A DNA stretch of 14,827 nt, taken from an uncultured Chloroflexota bacterium. GTDB taxonomy: Bacteria > Chloroflexota > Limnocylindria > Limnocylindrales > Limnocylindraceae. This document shows, one piece after another, positions 13,813-14,827 of this stretch. The notes under the pieces are model-generated. The model did no database searches. It saw nothing but the letters and a program-made list of their open reading frames with translations, and was not told where the DNA came from. Every line of letters starts with the position of its first letter. Position 1 is the first letter of the stretch. The stretch spans positions 1 through 14,827 of the forward strand of contig CALMIH010000102.1 in NCBI GenBank assembly GCA_937864085.1, given 5' to 3'. Position numbers and translations under genes: made by a program.

Positions 13813-14637
13813 ATGCTCCTCTGTGTTGACCTTGACGGTGTGCTCTATCGAGGTGCCGACCCTGTCCCAGGGGTTGGACCCCTGCTGACCGAGCGACACG
13901 CTGCTGGCGATCAGATCGTGTACATCACCAACAACAGCTTCCTCCGTCGTGCTGAGTATCGCGCGCGGATCGAATCATGTGGCGCACCCTTCAGCGACGA
14001 GGGGCTGCTGACCGCGGTGAGCCTGGTTGCGGCGCGTTTTCACGCCGCCGGCCTGACGCGGATCCTGGGCCACGGGAGTGGGGGGCTCGCCGCCGAACTG
14101 CGCGCGGCAGGCCTTGAGGCGCGGCTCCCTAGTGAGGTTGCCGACCTCCCAGCGCTCGCCGCCTGGGCGCCACAAGGAGTGACCGTTGGCCTGAACCGTG
14201 AGAGCACGCCGCGCGATCTTGAGCTCGCCACCGCCGCAGTCCGCGCTGGCGCGCAGTTGATCGCACCGAATCGCGACGCCACCTACCCGGATCCAACAGC
14301 GCTGATCCCCGGTACTGGCGCCGCAGTTGCTGCGCTCGAAGCGGCGACTGGCGTAACGGCGCAGGTGGTAGGGAAGCCGGCGCCAGAACTTCTGCTGTTC
14401 GCAATGCAGCGCGCTAGCGTTGGTGCAGACGAGACGCTGATGATTGGCGATTCACCAGCAACAGATATCGCGTCGGCTCATGCCGCTGGGGTGCGATCCA
14501 TCTTGATGTTGACCGGAGTGACCGCTAGCGCTGATAGCCTTGTTGGCGCGCAGCTGCCGACGCGTGTTGCGCGCGACGCGACCGAACTTGCCGCACTCCT
14601 TACGGAGTTTCGCGCCGCGGAGTCGCGCGCTAGCTAA
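13813..14637 (+). CDS. HAD-superfamily class IIA phosphatase (NagD/phosphoglycolate phosphatase-like)
   Basis: A 274-residue cytoplasmic phosphatase. Seen: motif I DLDGVLYRG (6-14) with nucleophile Asp6 and general acid Asp8; motif II TNNS (39-42); a class IIA cap with the substrate region in the middle (about 65-185); motif III Lys188 in VGKPAPELL; and motif IV GDSPATDI (212-219). This layout matches NagD and 4-nitrophenyl or phosphoglycolate phosphatases; the natural substrate cannot be read from sequence. The start codon is 6 nt from the divergent NYN gene, with a leaderless-type -10. The last 8 nt overlap the convergent LysE-family gene. Confidence 0.92.
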   Translation: MLLCVDLDGVLYRGADPVPGVGPLLTERHAAGDQIVYITNNSFLRRAEYRARIESCGAPFSDEGLLTAVSLVAARFHAAGLTRILGHGSGGLAAELRAAGLEARLPSEVADLPALAAWAPQGVTVGLNRESTPRDLELATAAVRAGAQLIAPNRDATYPDPTALIPGTGAAVAALEAATGVTAQVVGKPAPELLLFAMQRASVGADETLMIGDSPATDIASAHAAGVRSILMLTGVTASADSLVGAQLPTRVARDATELAALLTEFRAAESRAS

Positions 14638-14827
14638 CGATCCCCAGTGCGCCGAGTGCGATACGTGTGCCGAAGGTGATGATCAGCAGTTGGCCAACGA
14701 GTCGCGTGGCGGCGACCGCGCGTTCTGGGAGGAGTCGACCGGCGGCGGCACCGATCGCACCGAGGAGCAACTGCCAGGAGAGGCTCGCGCCAGCGGCACC
14801 CGCCGTGAATGCAACCGCCTGGAGTGG
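14630..14827 (-). CDS. LysE/RhtB-family amino acid exporter, C-terminal part (5' end beyond window)
   Basis: The last 65 residues of a membrane protein. Two hydrophobic segments are visible, about residues 12-30 (GASLSWQLLLGAIGAAAGR) and 42-60 (RLVGQLLIITFGTRIALGA), joined by a short basic loop (RLLPERAVAATR). A W near the start of the first segment, a Gly-rich helix ending in Gly-Arg, and a final RLVGxLLIxxFG segment fit the C-terminus of LysE-type exporters. The stop codon TAG at 14630-14632 lies inside the HAD gene's 3' end. The frame is open to the window edge. The family assignment rests on a short stretch and is moderate. Confidence 0.6.
   Translation of the reverse strand, partial: PLQAVAFTAGAAGASLSWQLLLGAIGAAAGRLLPERAVAATRLVGQLLIITFGTRIALGALGIVS

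Noticed and set aside
1..14827. Mobile elements, CRISPR arrays, prophage, toxin-antitoxin or defence systems
   Set aside because: I saw no spaced repeats, terminal inverted repeats flanking a gene, transposase, integrase or recognisable defence genes; every large gene has a metabolic or housekeeping family.

Overview
The window is about 14.8 kb of GC-rich, densely packed bacterial chromosome. It is ordinary core-genome content, with no transposase, integrase, phage gene, CRISPR array, tRNA or rRNA. The gene set is a large vitamin-B12-dependent class II ribonucleotide reductase, flavin-dependent thymidylate synthase ThyX, a WWD-type cytochrome c biogenesis protein, a carotenoid desaturase of the CrtI type, and several genes that look leaderless. 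This fits a free-living, high-GC, probably aerobic or facultative bacterium. A member of Chloroflexota or a deep actinobacterium-like lineage is my best guess, but no rRNA or phylogenetic marker here can settle it.

Left end (1-3802): the start of a crtI-like desaturase runs leftward off the window. It diverges across a 215-bp control region from a rightward iclR-type regulator, which is followed 11 nt later by an acetyl-CoA synthetase gene. The regulator and acs look like an acetate-assimilation pair. A rightward moaA (first step of molybdenum cofactor synthesis) follows, with its own apparent leaderless promoter.

Middle (4925-5353): this 429-bp stretch has no credible gene but is full of RNA-like secondary structure. 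Seven consecutive stem-loops lie between 5081 and 5315, two of them capped by GCAA tetraloops. Four G-U wobble pairs work only if the + strand is transcribed. I could not match it to rnpB, tmRNA, SRP RNA, 6S RNA or a riboswitch class I know. It is the best candidate here for something undescribed.

Centre (5354-11755): a tight leftward cluster reads, in order of transcription, nrdJ, a secreted lipoprotein peptidase, a LOG-family Rossmann protein, a 76-residue zinc-ribbon protein and thyX. The gaps are 6, -4, 9 and 11 nt. NrdJ makes deoxynucleotides and ThyX makes dTMP, so the cluster joins two steps of DNA precursor supply. Upstream of nrdJ are a good sigma-70-like promoter and two NrdR-box-like sites 33 bp apart, which suggests NrdR control of the cluster.

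Right end (11842-14827): leftward genes encode a NYN/PIN-domain RNA-associated protein, a membrane zinc-ribbon protein and CcsB (haem handling for c-type cytochromes). A rightward HAD-IIA phosphatase starts only 6 nt from the divergent NYN gene. Its 3' end overlaps a leftward LysE-family exporter gene that is cut by the window edge.

Four genes (moaA, the 76-residue gene, the membrane zinc-ribbon gene and the HAD gene) have a TANNNT element exactly 6 nt before the ATG, which points to frequent leaderless transcription.
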